Origin: a bacterium
GTDB lineage: Bacteria; Electryoneota; B3-LCP
Length of the DNA: 64,000 bases
Direction of reading: 5' to 3'
Assembly (NCBI GenBank): GCA_026394195.1
Contig: JAPKYS010000017.1
Location: forward strand, 47,784 to 111,783
Shown piece by piece: positions 1 through 8,498 of the stretch (within the stretch, counting starts at the first letter, position 1; each line of letters starts with the position of its first letter). A model generated the notes under the pieces. That model was not told where the DNA came from, ran no database searches, and saw nothing but the letters and a program-made list of their open reading frames with translations. The position numbers and the translations under genes were made by a program.

Positions 1-551
1 AGCATCTTGCGGGCGACCCTGATGGATAGCTCGTAATCGGTACGAAAAAGCAATTCAGTGATGACACTGGCGCTTTTCCCCTCTCCGTCAACCTGACGTG
101 TTTGAGCTGTCTTGATGTCCCGAACCATCCGCTTCAGTTCCTGGTGCATGATGTAATGCCCGATGGAATCTGCCAGGGACTCAATCAGTTTTCTCTCTTC
201 CTTGGAAAATGGACCTTCATCTTCCTGCGGTTGCTGGACTGTATAGCAGACGTCCAGTGTGCCGACCACTTCCCGCTTGGCGTAAATTTTGGCAGATTGA
301 ATCCAGACATTCTTGACGAATCCCGGAGTCTTATATTCTGCTCCCAGGTAGGTGATGCTGGCTTCACACACTTCGGAATACGCCCATCCGGAAGGAATAA
401 CAGCCACCAAGCCCTCGAAGACTGTTTTGGGATCGGCATCATAATCCTGCAGCAGTTCTTCAACTTGATAAATGCAGTTCAATTCCTTCACCCGATCCTG
501 CAGCGAGCTCAGGACTTTATCAACGTCTTTGTTTTGCAGATTTTGGTCCAT
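1..551 (-). CDS. GAF-like sensor domain protein, probable N-terminus of a PEP/pyruvate-binding (PPDK-type) enzyme, partial
   Basis: An open frame on the minus strand starts at 551 and runs off the left edge without a stop, giving 183 codons. The protein begins MDQNLQNKDVDKVLSSLQDR and continues with KELNCIYQVEELL, VAVIPSGWAYSEVCEASITY and GPFSKEERKLIESLADSIGHYI. I recognise this as the GAF-like sensing domain that heads large pyruvate,phosphate dikinase-like proteins in FCB-type bacteria. The dikinase part would lie outside the window, so the enzyme assignment is inference from the N-terminus alone; a histidine kinase is the alternative. I chose 551 because an AAGGA lies 11 nt upstream; the in-frame ATG at 563 has no spacing to it. 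A plus-strand frame at 102-581 is a shadow of this gene. Confidence 0.65.
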   Translation of the reverse strand, partial: MDQNLQNKDVDKVLSSLQDRVKELNCIYQVEELLQDYDADPKTVFEGLVAVIPSGWAYSEVCEASITYLGAEYKTPGFVKNVWIQSAKIYAKREVVGTLDVCYTVQQPQEDEGPFSKEERKLIESLADSIGHYIMHQELKRMVRDIKTAQTRQVDGEGKSASVITELLFRTDYELSIRVARKM

Positions 552-677
552 ATCTGGTCTCATCCTTACGCGATTCGATGACGTTTTACGTGGTTTTCTA
601 TATGTTAAATATATCACATAGAAAGCGAATTGTCAAGCCCAATCTTGATCCAGTTACACGAGGAAAATCCTCGTGAC

Positions 678-1274
678 TCAGCGTACTTTTTGTCTTGAGT
701 GAGATAGTTCTCCCCATCCGTACTGCCGCCAGACAACGTCGTGCAGGTGTGCGCGGTAGAGCAGACCCGTAGTTCCCGCCTCAATCAGCCCCTGTCGCAT
801 GCGACCGGATAATTCGGCTTCATTTGCCCACAGCGCTTCGACAATCTCGTGTCGATCTTGCGGATTCAGGATCGGCGTACCAGGGCATTTGGTCAGAAAA
901 ACGTGTGTGGTCCAACATATTCGGTCCTGGTTGTGCGCGAAATCGACCTGGACGCGCAGCAGGTAGCGTACCAGGGATAGATCCACCCCCAACTCTTCCC
1001 AGCCTTCGCGTCGAGCGCCCTCTTCCGCTGATTCACCCGGATTCAGACCCCCCGAAGGTGGACGGAATGCTTCTTTGGGGTACATCGGTTTCCGGGTGAC
1101 GGCAAGGCGATTTTCATGATATAGATATAATGTCACATCATGAGCGCGCCCCTGTTTCTGCGTCGAACCTATAAAATCGAAATCCCCCTTCGGAGTGGGA
1201 TAGCTCAGATGCAGGAGAATTGGTTTTCCGTACTTTGCTTCGCACTCTTTTATCATCAAGGTATTAAAGTACAT
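678..1274 (-). CDS. Nudix hydrolase
   Basis: This 198-residue protein carries a Nudix box at about residues 75-97: GGLNPGE, a seven-residue gap, then REGWEELG. It fits GX5EX7REUXEEXGU except that the U position after RE is glycine. Nudix enzymes hydrolyse nucleoside diphosphates linked to another group, using the RE..EE glutamates to bind divalent metal. The substrate cannot be read from the sequence. About 60 residues of extra beta-rich sequence precede the box. The start at 1274 has an AGGA about 6 nt upstream. It lies between the partial gene on its left, on the same strand, and the divergently transcribed nuo cluster. Confidence 0.85.
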   Translation of the reverse strand: MYFNTLMIKECEAKYGKPILLHLSYPTPKGDFDFIGSTQKQGRAHDVTLYLYHENRLAVTRKPMYPKEAFRPPSGGLNPGESAEEGARREGWEELGVDLSLVRYLLRVQVDFAHNQDRICWTTHVFLTKCPGTPILNPQDRHEIVEALWANEAELSGRMRQGLIEAGTTGLLYRAHLHDVVWRQYGWGELSHSRQKVR

Positions 1275-1369
1275 CGCAGTTCCTGTTAAAAGATATATGT
1301 CACCCGTTAACGGTTAAACATCAAGGCTGGTTTCTGCGGAAAAGCCACAACGAGAAAGCTGATTTTTGG

Positions 1370-1398
1370 TTGACTCCTCACGCTCCATTTTGTATATT
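1370..1398 (+). promoter_or_regulatory. sigma70-type promoter for nuoA
   Basis: TTGACT (1370-1375), a 17-nt spacer and TATATT (1393-1398), ending 25 nt before the nuoA start. It matches the housekeeping consensus closely and is the only strong promoter seen in front of the complex I genes. Confidence 0.7.
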
Positions 1399-1423
1399 AC
1401 TGGATCATTCCAGCGGAGAACTA

Positions 1424-1807
1424 ATGAACTTTGTACCCATCCTGATCTTCCTCGGCGCAGCCGCCGCAGTCGTCTTCGCCGCGCTGCTGACCAATCGGCT
1501 GCTGGCGCCTCACAAACCCAATCCCGCCAAGCTGACCACCTACGAATGCGGCGAGGAACCGGTGGGTTCTCCCTGGATACGATTCAACACCCGATTCTAT
1601 GTGATTGCCTTGATCTTCATCGTATTTGACGTCGAAGTGCTCTTTCTGTTCCCCTGGGCAGTCAATTTGAAGCAGATGGGCATGTTCGCCTGGGTGGAGA
1701 TGGCTGTTTTCATCGCTATCTTGTCGATCGGGTTGGCATACGTCTGGGCGAAGCGCGATCTGGAATGGATCAAGCCGAAACCGGGCTGGGTGAAGTCCAA
1801 AGATTAG
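1424..1807 (+). CDS. nuoA: NADH-quinone oxidoreductase subunit A
   Basis: Small membrane subunit of complex I at the junction of the membrane and peripheral arms. The protein is 127 residues with three hydrophobic segments. It has the family signature YECGEEPVGS around residue 40, then a conserved RFNTRFYVIALIFIVFDVE stretch. The start MNFVPILIF is preferred over an upstream in-frame codon at 1370 because GGAG lies 5 nt before it and the upstream codon lies inside the promoter. First gene of the nuoABCDH block; nuoB follows after 42 nt. Confidence 0.95.
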   Translation: MNFVPILIFLGAAAAVVFAALLTNRLLAPHKPNPAKLTTYECGEEPVGSPWIRFNTRFYVIALIFIVFDVEVLFLFPWAVNLKQMGMFAWVEMAVFIAILSIGLAYVWAKRDLEWIKPKPGWVKSKD

Positions 1808-1849
1808 CTCACCCGATACTCAAATAATACGGCATTATCCGGAGTTTCA

Positions 1850-2338
1850 ATGGGCATCATAGAAGGACGATACGGACCCAACATCCTGATTACCTCACTC
1901 GACAAAGTCTTCAACTGGGGTCGAGCGAAATCCATTTGGCCGGTTACCTTCGGTATCGCCTGCTGCGCCATCGAAATGATGTGCACGGCGGCGTCCCGCT
2001 TCGATCTGGATCGCTTCGGCATCTTCATGCGCCCCACCCCGCGCCAGGCTGACTGCATGATCGTCGCCGGCACCGTCACCGCCAAGATGGCAGAACGGCT
2101 GCGCCGTCTCTACGACCAGATGCCCGAACCCAAATGGGTGATCTCCATGGGCTCCTGCGCCAATTCCGGCGGTCCTTACTGGCAGTACGGCTACCACGTG
2201 GTCAAAGGCGTCGACCAGGTCGTTCCGGTGGACGTCTATGTCCCTGGCTGCCCGCCGCACCCGGAAGCGCTACTCGATGCTTTCATCCAATTGCAAGCAA
2301 AGATAGACCGCGAAACCCTGGCAAAGCAGACGGCATAA
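1850..2338 (+). CDS. nuoB: NADH-quinone oxidoreductase subunit B (N2 cluster subunit)
   Basis: Peripheral-arm subunit that carries iron-sulfur cluster N2, the last electron relay before quinone. The 162-residue protein shows the four expected ligands: the tandem Cys38-Cys39 in [10 protein letters not shown], Cys103 in [10 protein letters not shown] and Cys134 in PGCPPHPE. Its length is typical. It lies between nuoA and nuoC with the usual gene order. Confidence 0.97.
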   Translation: MGIIEGRYGPNILITSLDKVFNWGRAKSIWPVTFGIACCAIEMMCTAASRFDLDRFGIFMRPTPRQADCMIVAGTVTAKMAERLRRLYDQMPEPKWVISMGSCANSGGPYWQYGYHVVKGVDQVVPVDVYVPGCPPHPEALLDAFIQLQAKIDRETLAKQTA

Positions 2339-2409
2339 TGTTCAGTTCCGGGAATTGGCCGTATGGTCTTTTGCTCCAGTAAACAGTTCATCAGATAAAT
2401 AAAACGAAC

Positions 2410-2907
2410 ATGACCCCTCAAGAGATTTGTCAGCGCCTCACTGACGCCGGTCTTCAGGTAACTTTTCAGGAGACGCCTCCCGAACCCTGTTTAGAGATCA
2501 CCAGCGAGTCACTGCAAGAGGCGGCACAGCTCCTGAAAAGTAACGCCGATCTGGCGTTCGATAGCTTGCTCTGCCTTTCCGCTCTCGAACGCCCGGAATT
2601 TCTGGAAACGGTCTATCACCTCTTCTCATTCAAGCACCGACACCACATTACTCTGAAGGTGCGCTGCCCCAAAGATGATGCGGTGATACCGACGGTCAGC
2701 GAGATCTGGCCCACCGCCAACTGGCATGAACGAGAAGCCTATGATCTGATCGGCATCCGATACGACGGACATCCCGATCTGCGGCGCATTCTCTTATCTG
2801 AGGACTGGGAAGGACACCCGCTGCGCAAAGATTATCAACCACCAGCATTTTATCACGGTATTCCGCTCACTACCCAACTTCTGACACCCGGCGATGAAGG
2901 AAACTAA
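2410..2907 (+). CDS. nuoC: NADH-quinone oxidoreductase subunit C
   Basis: Peripheral-arm subunit (30-kDa type) of 165 residues. The C-terminal signature is complete: WPTANWHEREAYDLIGIRYDGHPDLRRILLSEDWEGHPLRKDY. It is separate from NuoD here, not fused as in E. coli. The end overlaps the nuoD start by 14 nt, which suggests translational coupling. Confidence 0.95.
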   Translation: MTPQEICQRLTDAGLQVTFQETPPEPCLEITSESLQEAAQLLKSNADLAFDSLLCLSALERPEFLETVYHLFSFKHRHHITLKVRCPKDDAVIPTVSEIWPTANWHEREAYDLIGIRYDGHPDLRRILLSEDWEGHPLRKDYQPPAFYHGIPLTTQLLTPGDEGN

Positions 2908-4084
2908 AGAACTAAATATCCCTCTGGGACCCGATCCGGAGAAACTGCTCAAATTAGACCTGAGCCACAACCCCTTCGGCGAACGGATGACCTTGCAGAT
3001 GGGTCCCCAGCACCCGGCGACGCACGGTGTGCTGCGTCTGGAATTGCAGACTGACGGTGAAATCGTCACTCAGATTACGCCCTACATCGGCTACCTGCAT
3101 CGTTGCTTCGAAAAGATCGCCGAGAGCGTCTCCTATCCGCAGGTCATTCCCTACGTCGACCGCATGGATTACCTCTCCAGCATGAACATGAGTCTGGGTT
3201 ATGCGCTCAATGTCGAAAAGTTGATGGGAATCCAGGTCAATGAACGCATCCAGACCATCCGGGTGCTGGTCTGTGAAATGAACCGCATCGCCAGCCATTG
3301 CGTAGCGATCGCAACCTATGGTCTGGACATCGGCGCCTGGACGCCGTTGCTGTTCCTTTTCCAGGAACGCGAACATATCCTCGATCTGTTCGAAGAACTC
3401 TGCGGCGGCCGTCTGCTCTTCAACTATATCCGCATCGGCGGGCTTTCGCATGACATTCCTCCCGGCTGGACGGACAAAGTCTTGCAGTTCTGCGACTATA
3501 TGATCCCCAAAATTCCGGAATTGAACGAACTGCTTTCCTTCAATAAAATCTTCATCGAGCGAACTGCCAACGTCGGAGTCATGTCGTCTAAGTTAGCCAT
3601 CGCCTACGGGATCACCGGCCCCAACTTGCGCGCCACCGGCGTCGACTACGACATGCGCCGCGATGAACCCTACAGCGGATACCAGAATTACCAGTTTAAA
3701 CCCGCTATCGGCCGCGGCGAGCAGGGGCAACCGGGGGATTGCTGGGATCGCTACATCGTCCGAGTGCGGGAAATCGAAGAATCGCTGAAGATCATGAAGC
3801 AAGCCATCGCCCGCCTGCCAGAAGGCGACGTCAAAGAGCAGATGCCCAAGAACTTCAACAAAATGCCGATCGGCGATTCCTTCGTCCGCACCGAAGCCCC
3901 GCGTGGTGAACTCGGCATCTATCTCGTATCCGATGGGACCAAGAAACCCTATCGGGTTAAAGCGCGTTCCGGAGCTTACTGCTCAATTTCCGCCCTGCCC
4001 GCGTTTGCCACCGGCTGCCTGATCGCTGATTTAGTCGCCATAGTCGCCAGCATTGATATCGTACTGGGTGAGGTTGACCGATGA
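2894..4084 (+). CDS. nuoD: NADH-quinone oxidoreductase subunit D
   Basis: 49-kDa-type subunit of 396 residues that forms the quinone pocket with NuoB. Signatures are MGPQHPATHGVLRL near residue 37, the YLHRCFEK segment, and the C-terminal region ending in DIVLGEVDR. Homologous to the large subunit of NiFe hydrogenases but without the metal-binding cysteines. It overlaps nuoC at its 5' end and nuoH by 4 nt (ATGA) at its 3' end. Confidence 0.97.
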   Translation: MKETKELNIPLGPDPEKLLKLDLSHNPFGERMTLQMGPQHPATHGVLRLELQTDGEIVTQITPYIGYLHRCFEKIAESVSYPQVIPYVDRMDYLSSMNMSLGYALNVEKLMGIQVNERIQTIRVLVCEMNRIASHCVAIATYGLDIGAWTPLLFLFQEREHILDLFEELCGGRLLFNYIRIGGLSHDIPPGWTDKVLQFCDYMIPKIPELNELLSFNKIFIERTANVGVMSSKLAIAYGITGPNLRATGVDYDMRRDEPYSGYQNYQFKPAIGRGEQGQPGDCWDRYIVRVREIEESLKIMKQAIARLPEGDVKEQMPKNFNKMPIGDSFVRTEAPRGELGIYLVSDGTKKPYRVKARSGAYCSISALPAFATGCLIADLVAIVASIDIVLGEVDR

Positions 4085-5097
4085 ACCTGGAATTCCTGTC
4101 TCAGATCCCGCTGCTGCTCACCATCGTCTACTGCGTGGCGGTGGTGGCGTTCGTGTTCCTCTTCGTGCTGTTTTCGAACTGGCTGGAGCGCAAAATATCC
4201 GCTCATATCCAGGATCGTCTCGGTCCCATGGAGACCGGCGGCTGGCACGGCTGGTCCCAAGCCATCGCCGATGCCCTCAAGCTGCTTTTCAAGGAAGACA
4301 TCATCCCGGCCGCGGCGGACAACAAGCTGTTCCGGCTGGCTCCCTACCTCGTCTTTGTAGGCAGCCTGGCGGGATTTGCCGTGCTCCCTTTCGGAGCGCA
4401 ATTAATCGGATCGGATCTGAATATCGGTATGTACTACGTCATCGCCATCTCGTCTCTGGTGGTGATCGGTATCCTGATGGCAGGCTGGGCGTCCAACAAC
4501 AAGTGGGCTCTCTACGGAGCCATGCGCGCCGCCGCCCAGATGGTCTCTTACGAAGTGCCGGTGGCGCTCTCGCTGCTGGTTCCGGTTATCATGTCCGGGA
4601 CTATGTCCATGCAGGAAATCGTCCACAATCAGGAAGGGTATTTCTGGAATTGGTACGTTTTCCGCATGTTCCCGTTCAGCTTCGTCGCCTTCATCATCTA
4701 CTTCTGGGCGTCGTTAGCGGAAGTCAATCGCAACCCCTTCGATCTGCCCGAAGCGGAATCCGAACTGGTGGCGGGGTATTTCACCGAATATTCTGGGATG
4801 CGCTTCGCTATCTTCTTCCTGGCGGAATACGGCAACATGTTCGTGGTTTCCGCCATCGCCGCCACCGTCTTTTTAGGCGGCTGGCAGGCTCCGTTCCCGT
4901 TCTTGAAATTCATCCCCGGAGCGGTCTGGTTTATCGGCAAAGCCATGTCTTTAGTCTTCGTGCAGATGTGGCTGCGCTGGACGCTGCCCCGTCTGCGCGT
5001 CGACCAACTGATGCACGTCTGCTGGAAGATTTTCCTCCCCTTCTCCTTCGCCAATCTAATGCTGGTGGGATTATGGGCAGTGCTGTGGGGGAAATGA
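4081..5097 (+). CDS. nuoH: NADH-quinone oxidoreductase subunit H
   Basis: Membrane subunit of 338 residues and about eight transmembrane segments that links the quinone site to the membrane arm. Family signatures are ERKISAHIQDRLGPM near residue 36 and the loop DLPEAESELVAGYFTEYSGM. It starts in the ATGA overlap with nuoD. In canonical clusters nuoI follows directly; here nuoI lies 3.6 kb further on, after an AT-rich insertion. A long frame-shifted reading frame across this gene (4053-5111) is a shadow. Confidence 0.96.
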   Translation: MNLEFLSQIPLLLTIVYCVAVVAFVFLFVLFSNWLERKISAHIQDRLGPMETGGWHGWSQAIADALKLLFKEDIIPAAADNKLFRLAPYLVFVGSLAGFAVLPFGAQLIGSDLNIGMYYVIAISSLVVIGILMAGWASNNKWALYGAMRAAAQMVSYEVPVALSLLVPVIMSGTMSMQEIVHNQEGYFWNWYVFRMFPFSFVAFIIYFWASLAEVNRNPFDLPEAESELVAGYFTEYSGMRFAIFFLAEYGNMFVVSAIAATVFLGGWQAPFPFLKFIPGAVWFIGKAMSLVFVQMWLRWTLPRLRVDQLMHVCWKIFLPFSFANLMLVGLWAVLWGK

Positions 5098-5099
5098 AA

Positions 5100-5182
5100 A
5101 AGAATTATTAGAAACAACAGATCCGTTGAGACGAAGGAATTATCAATAAATATGGGTCTGCTAAACTCAAGAATTATTAGAA
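5100..5182 (+). repeat. 14-bp direct repeat at the left edge of the AT-rich insertion
   Basis: AAGAATTATTAGAA occurs at 5100-5113 and again at 5169-5182, within the 180-nt AT-rich spacer between nuoH and the first cassette gene. No convincing promoter was identified in this spacer. Confidence 0.5.
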
Positions 5183-5277
5183 TCTGGAGAAATCCTCAAA
5201 AGTGGTAGGTTTTACACAGGTGATGAATCCAAGGATTGGACTCAAACTAGGTGTCCTAGAAATAAATCTCCGAGGTC

Positions 5278-6111
5278 ATGATGCAACATAACGCAAATGA
5301 ATTTCAGAAAATTCCGCTAAGTTCTATCCGTGTTGACGAATGGAATGTCAGAACACTTGATAGAGACAAAGGAGTCGATGAACTTGCAAATAGCATACAA
5401 GAATTTGGCTTACTTCAGCCGATTGTTGTATACAAATCAAATGGAGATTATAAGCTAATTATAGGGCAAAGAAGGTACCGTGCATATAAAGAATTAATTA
5501 AAAAAGATAGGATAAAATATTCGTACATCCCAGCAAGAATTTTAAGTAATCCTCCCGATCAAAAGGAGTTAAAAATCTTATCCTTAAGTGAAAATATCCA
5601 TCGCGTAGAATTAAATAGAATGGATATTGTAAACGCAGTAAGTTATTTATATTCAGTTTGTAACAAATCTGCAAAAGATGTTGCAAAATTGCTTGGGAAA
5701 AGCATATCCTTTGTTTATGAACATTTAAAAATTCAAGACGCACCAGAAGAATTAAAAGACATGCTCTCTGAAAAGAAAATTAGTAAAGAAGATGTTAAAA
5801 GAGTCATGGAAATCGCTGCCGATGATAAGAATAAGATGGTCGAACTAGCAAAAGAAATGCATAACTTGATAAAACCGGAAAAAATGCGTTTTCATGAAAT
5901 TAGTAGGCAAAAACCAAACGCTACAGTAAAAGAGTTAGTCGAAGAGGCGAAAAGGCCTAAAATTGAAGAAAAGGTTATTGTTGCTTTAACCCCTATCCTC
6001 GTTGATGCCTTGGATAGAGCATCTAAAAAGATAGGTTTAAGCAGAGAAGAAGTTGCAAAGCGGGCTATACAGGAATGGCTTGATAATCAAGGTTTTTATA
6101 AGGAGCTTTAA
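5278..6111 (+). CDS. ParB-like protein with HTH and ribbon-helix-helix-like tail
   Basis: The 277-residue protein has the ParB/sulfiredoxin-fold N-terminal domain: GLLQPIV at 44-50, GQRRYRA at 63-69 and ENIHR at 105-109. An HTH follows (131-152, KDVAKLLGKSISFVYEHL). The last ~45 residues resemble a ribbon-helix-helix DNA-binding unit. No ParA ATPase is nearby, so a role in chromosome partition is unlikely; the context suggests a defence or mobile-element regulator or nuclease. The start is ATGATG at 5278/5281 after CGAGG, and the second ATG has better spacing. The gene is AT-rich, unlike the flanking nuo genes. Two nucleotides separate its stop codon from the next start at 6113. Confidence 0.8.
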   Translation: MMQHNANEFQKIPLSSIRVDEWNVRTLDRDKGVDELANSIQEFGLLQPIVVYKSNGDYKLIIGQRRYRAYKELIKKDRIKYSYIPARILSNPPDQKELKILSLSENIHRVELNRMDIVNAVSYLYSVCNKSAKDVAKLLGKSISFVYEHLKIQDAPEELKDMLSEKKISKEDVKRVMEIAADDKNKMVELAKEMHNLIKPEKMRFHEISRQKPNATVKELVEEAKRPKIEEKVIVALTPILVDALDRASKKIGLSREEVAKRAIQEWLDNQGFYKEL

Positions 6112-6112
6112 A

Positions 6113-6805
6113 ATGGACATTAAGGCAATTGCTAAGATCAGTAAAGGCACGAAGAGAAAGAAAAGGGAGATTAATTTATTGCAAGTAGCAGAAGGTGTAA
6201 AAGTCCTATATGACCAATACTCATCGCTGTCAAAAATTAGTGAATTGGTAAAATTATCTCCAGAAATGGTCAGGGAATTTTTAAAAATATTGGAGTTAGA
6301 TGAAAAAGTAAAGAACTTGATAAAACAGGATTTAATTATCAGTGTAGATATATGTTATAGATTATCCAAATTAAATAAAGAGGATCAATTTGATTTAGCA
6401 AAGCTAATAATTGAAAACAAACTAAGCTCTGAAGATACTCGAAATATTGTGAAATTTAAAATTGATAACCATGCAATTCCAATAAATATTTTAGTTAAAC
6501 GATTTATTGCGTCAAAAAATAGAATTTTGTATGTATTATATCTCAGAGTAAAGGAATCGACATTAAGACAATTGCGCACATCCATTGAGTCAAATAAAAT
6601 TGATGAAATCTTAGATAAACAATTCAAAGTTTTAATCCATACAGTAGATTTTGAGTCGTTCGAACTAACTGATGGGGTAGTTATTTTGAAGTTATTCAAA
6701 GAGAATTTGATGAAACTTCGACAATTTGCAAAAGAGCATAGAACTCCCCTACCAAAATTGGCGGAATATGTCGCAAATACGTATTTAGAGAGGATTAGAG
6801 GATGA
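6113..6805 (+). CDS. ParB-related HTH protein lacking the nuclease-like domain
   Basis: The 230-residue product starts at MDIKAIAKISK, with AAGGAG 7 nt upstream. Residues 35-100 align by eye with the HTH and following helices of the upstream ParB-like protein: an HTH ending in LKI/LKIL, then a segment with KISKEDVKR versus LIISVDICYR. The C-terminus (AKEHRTPLPKLAEYVANTYL) resembles the ribbon-helix-helix-like tail of that protein. There is no GQRR box, so it is a partner paralogue without the N-terminal domain. It may form a mixed DNA-binding complex with the first protein; this is inference. It overlaps the next gene by 4 nt (ATGA). Confidence 0.6.
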   Translation: MDIKAIAKISKGTKRKKREINLLQVAEGVKVLYDQYSSLSKISELVKLSPEMVREFLKILELDEKVKNLIKQDLIISVDICYRLSKLNKEDQFDLAKLIIENKLSSEDTRNIVKFKIDNHAIPINILVKRFIASKNRILYVLYLRVKESTLRQLRTSIESNKIDEILDKQFKVLIHTVDFESFELTDGVVILKLFKENLMKLRQFAKEHRTPLPKLAEYVANTYLERIRG

Positions 6806-7413
6806 AATCACCCACCTTCACACGAGCGCAAACAATAATCGCCCAGGAATTAGATGTGCTACTGGCTCAGTCAATGCCTACTGCATTATCTAGCCCCTTA
6901 TTTGGAAATCCTACAATTCACGATTTCGTTAATGGATTAATTCTTTCATCAAATATTATTGATGTCATCAAAAAACATCTGGCGAGGAATTTGGAAGTTG
7001 ACTGGGGTCAAATTATTGACGAGAATGGTAATACCTTTTCCAAAGAATGTGATATTATTATTTATAAACCTATGGCACATAAATTATTTGATAATAGAAC
7101 TATGAGATATGCTTTAGTTTACAAAAATGATGTAAAGGTCGTCATCCAGGTAAAAAGCTCTATATCAAGTGTAAGCAAGGATGATAGAGACTATTGCAAA
7201 CAGCTTATGAAATTTAATAAGAATTTATGGTACTTTGTAGACCATTGTATTGCTAGAAACTCAGAAAGACTTAAAAAAATCGAAAGTGATCTTTGTACTT
7301 GTGGATATAAAATGTTTATATATCTTGAAGCAAAAAACGAGTCTTTAGAGCAAATCAGCATTGGTTATAAGCCATTCATAAAATTCATAGAAAAAATTAA
7401 AAAACTAAGGTGA
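6802..7413 (+). CDS. PD-(D/E)XK-nuclease-like protein (DUF6602-like)
   Basis: The 203-residue product has a predicted restriction-endonuclease-like core: KECDIIIYKP with Asp84, then VKVVIQVKSS with Gln116 and Lys118, a QxK variant of the D...(D/E)xK motif. The arrangement resembles the DUF6602 family as I remember it, whose fold is also nuclease-like; that family call is tentative. The Gln in place of Glu may mean a weak or inactive nuclease, although QxK sites are known in active members of the superfamily. Overlapping starts and stops on both sides (ATGA at 6802; GTGA at 7410) show it belongs to the same transcription unit. Confidence 0.5.
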   Translation: MKSPTFTRAQTIIAQELDVLLAQSMPTALSSPLFGNPTIHDFVNGLILSSNIIDVIKKHLARNLEVDWGQIIDENGNTFSKECDIIIYKPMAHKLFDNRTMRYALVYKNDVKVVIQVKSSISSVSKDDRDYCKQLMKFNKNLWYFVDHCIARNSERLKKIESDLCTCGYKMFIYLEAKNESLEQISIGYKPFIKFIEKIKKLR

Positions 7414-7418
7414 AGAAA

Positions 7419-8402
7419 ATGGAACAATCTACAAAGATTCCTAGCGATAAAACTTGGTGGAGGCCATTTAAAAATGAGATTGCAAAAATACAGCTTAAAG
7501 GCCTTGAAGCATTGTGTCCGAAGTGCAACGATCTTGGCTATGCGGTAACTAGGTGGACAAAGGGACCAGTTGTTAAGCCTATTTGCATTTTGCATGGAGT
7601 AAATGTGAACGAGGAACGAATATGTACCCTTGATGAAGAACAATCGGCGATAATTCGTGATAAAGTCTTTATTGATGGGAATGACATAAATAATATGATA
7701 AGAGCAACAGAATCATTTGTTCTTTTTAGTGGTGGGAAAGACAGCCTTGCGACTCTGATATACCTAAAGGAAATTGCTGAATCACTGAATAAGTCTATTA
7801 CCGCTCTTTTTATTGATACGACAGCTGGTTTACCTGAAAGCAAAACCTATGTCGAGGATGTCTGTAATTATTTGAAAGTTAATCTCCAAATTGTGAAGCC
7901 TGAACAGGATTATTTTACACTTGTTAAAGAATGGGGAATACCGAGTTTTAACAAGAGGTGGTGTTGTCGTGAACTAAAAATAAAACCAGTTGCAAATTTT
8001 CTTTCAACGATTAAAGGCCCAAAAGTAGTTTTTGATGGGATTAGAGCACAAGAATCCAGAATTAGAAAACAGTATATACCAATTTGGTATCACCCTGGAT
8101 TTAAGTGCCTTTCAGTCAGTCCGATATTTTACTGGAAGAAAGAAGAGGTTTTTTCATTCATTAATAAAAATGGTGTACCAAAGACTTTGCTACATCAAAT
8201 GAGTTCATCAACTGAGTGTTGGTGCGGTGCTTATAAGACTGAATCTGATTTTCGTAAGTTATTTGAAATCAATGAGGATATGTTTCATAAATTAAGCGGT
8301 GTTGAGGAACAGAATATCAATGGGTACACTTACCTCTACAAGAATGGTCAGAAAATTCCCCTGAAGGAATTAGAAGCGAAAATACTAAAGGGAAATACCT
8401 AG
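7419..8402 (+). CDS. PAPS-reductase-family PP-loop protein with cysteine motifs
   Basis: This 327-residue protein has the PP-loop SGGKDS at 104-109, a WCCRELK motif at 181-187 and GIRAQES at 207-213. These are the marks of the 3'-phosphoadenylylsulfate (PAPS) reductase-like N-type ATP pyrophosphatases. A Cys-x-x-Cys pair (33-36) with Cys56 and His59 may bind zinc, and a CWCG (267-270) may complete a metal or iron-sulfur site with Cys182-183. Relatives include DndC/SspD of DNA phosphorothioation and IbrA, which is paired with the ParB-like IbrB. No sulfate assimilation genes are nearby, so that role is unlikely. ATG 7419 is preferred over GTG 7410 because AAGG lies 8 nt upstream. Confidence 0.8.
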   Translation: MEQSTKIPSDKTWWRPFKNEIAKIQLKGLEALCPKCNDLGYAVTRWTKGPVVKPICILHGVNVNEERICTLDEEQSAIIRDKVFIDGNDINNMIRATESFVLFSGGKDSLATLIYLKEIAESLNKSITALFIDTTAGLPESKTYVEDVCNYLKVNLQIVKPEQDYFTLVKEWGIPSFNKRWCCRELKIKPVANFLSTIKGPKVVFDGIRAQESRIRKQYIPIWYHPGFKCLSVSPIFYWKKEEVFSFINKNGVPKTLLHQMSSSTECWCGAYKTESDFRKLFEINEDMFHKLSGVEEQNINGYTYLYKNGQKIPLKELEAKILKGNT

Positions 8403-8416
8403 TTGCATTTAGTCAT

Positions 8417-8482
8417 CTGTCTTCTGAGTTCTGGATTTTAAGAGATATGAACCCAATCCATCGCTACTTTAGTGCTAGATAA
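8417..8482 (+). pseudogene. remnant copy of the nuoI 5' end and its heptamer leader
   Basis: Positions 8447-8482 read MNPIHRYFSAR followed by a stop. The true nuoI begins MNPTHKYFRDI. Over 34 nt the two copies match at 25 positions by my count, and the preceding 18-19 nt (TTCTGGATT..TAAG.GA.T) match almost completely. Both copies are preceded by 7-nt tandem repeats (here 8417-8437). This looks like a duplicated and decayed nuoI start, separated from the real one by the DUF433 gene. Confidence 0.6.
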
Positions 8483-8498
8483 TCAGCGAAAAGAAAAC

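Noticed and set aside
102..581. 159-codon plus-strand frame
   Set aside because: It lies antisense to a minus-strand frame that encodes a clear GAF-like domain running off the left edge; its own translation has no recognisable features.
4053..5111. 352-codon frame across nuoH
   Set aside because: Arg/Gly/Ser-rich product typical of a shifted frame in GC-rich DNA; nuoH in the other frame is complete.
5278..6111. ParB-like protein as a chromosome or plasmid partition factor
   Set aside because: No ParA-type ATPase or parS-like site is nearby, and the partners (PP-loop and nuclease-like proteins) point elsewhere.
7419..8402. PAPS reductase for sulfate assimilation (cysH)
   Set aside because: No other sulfate genes are present; the extra cysteine motifs and the ParB-like partner fit the IbrA/DndC-like branch better.
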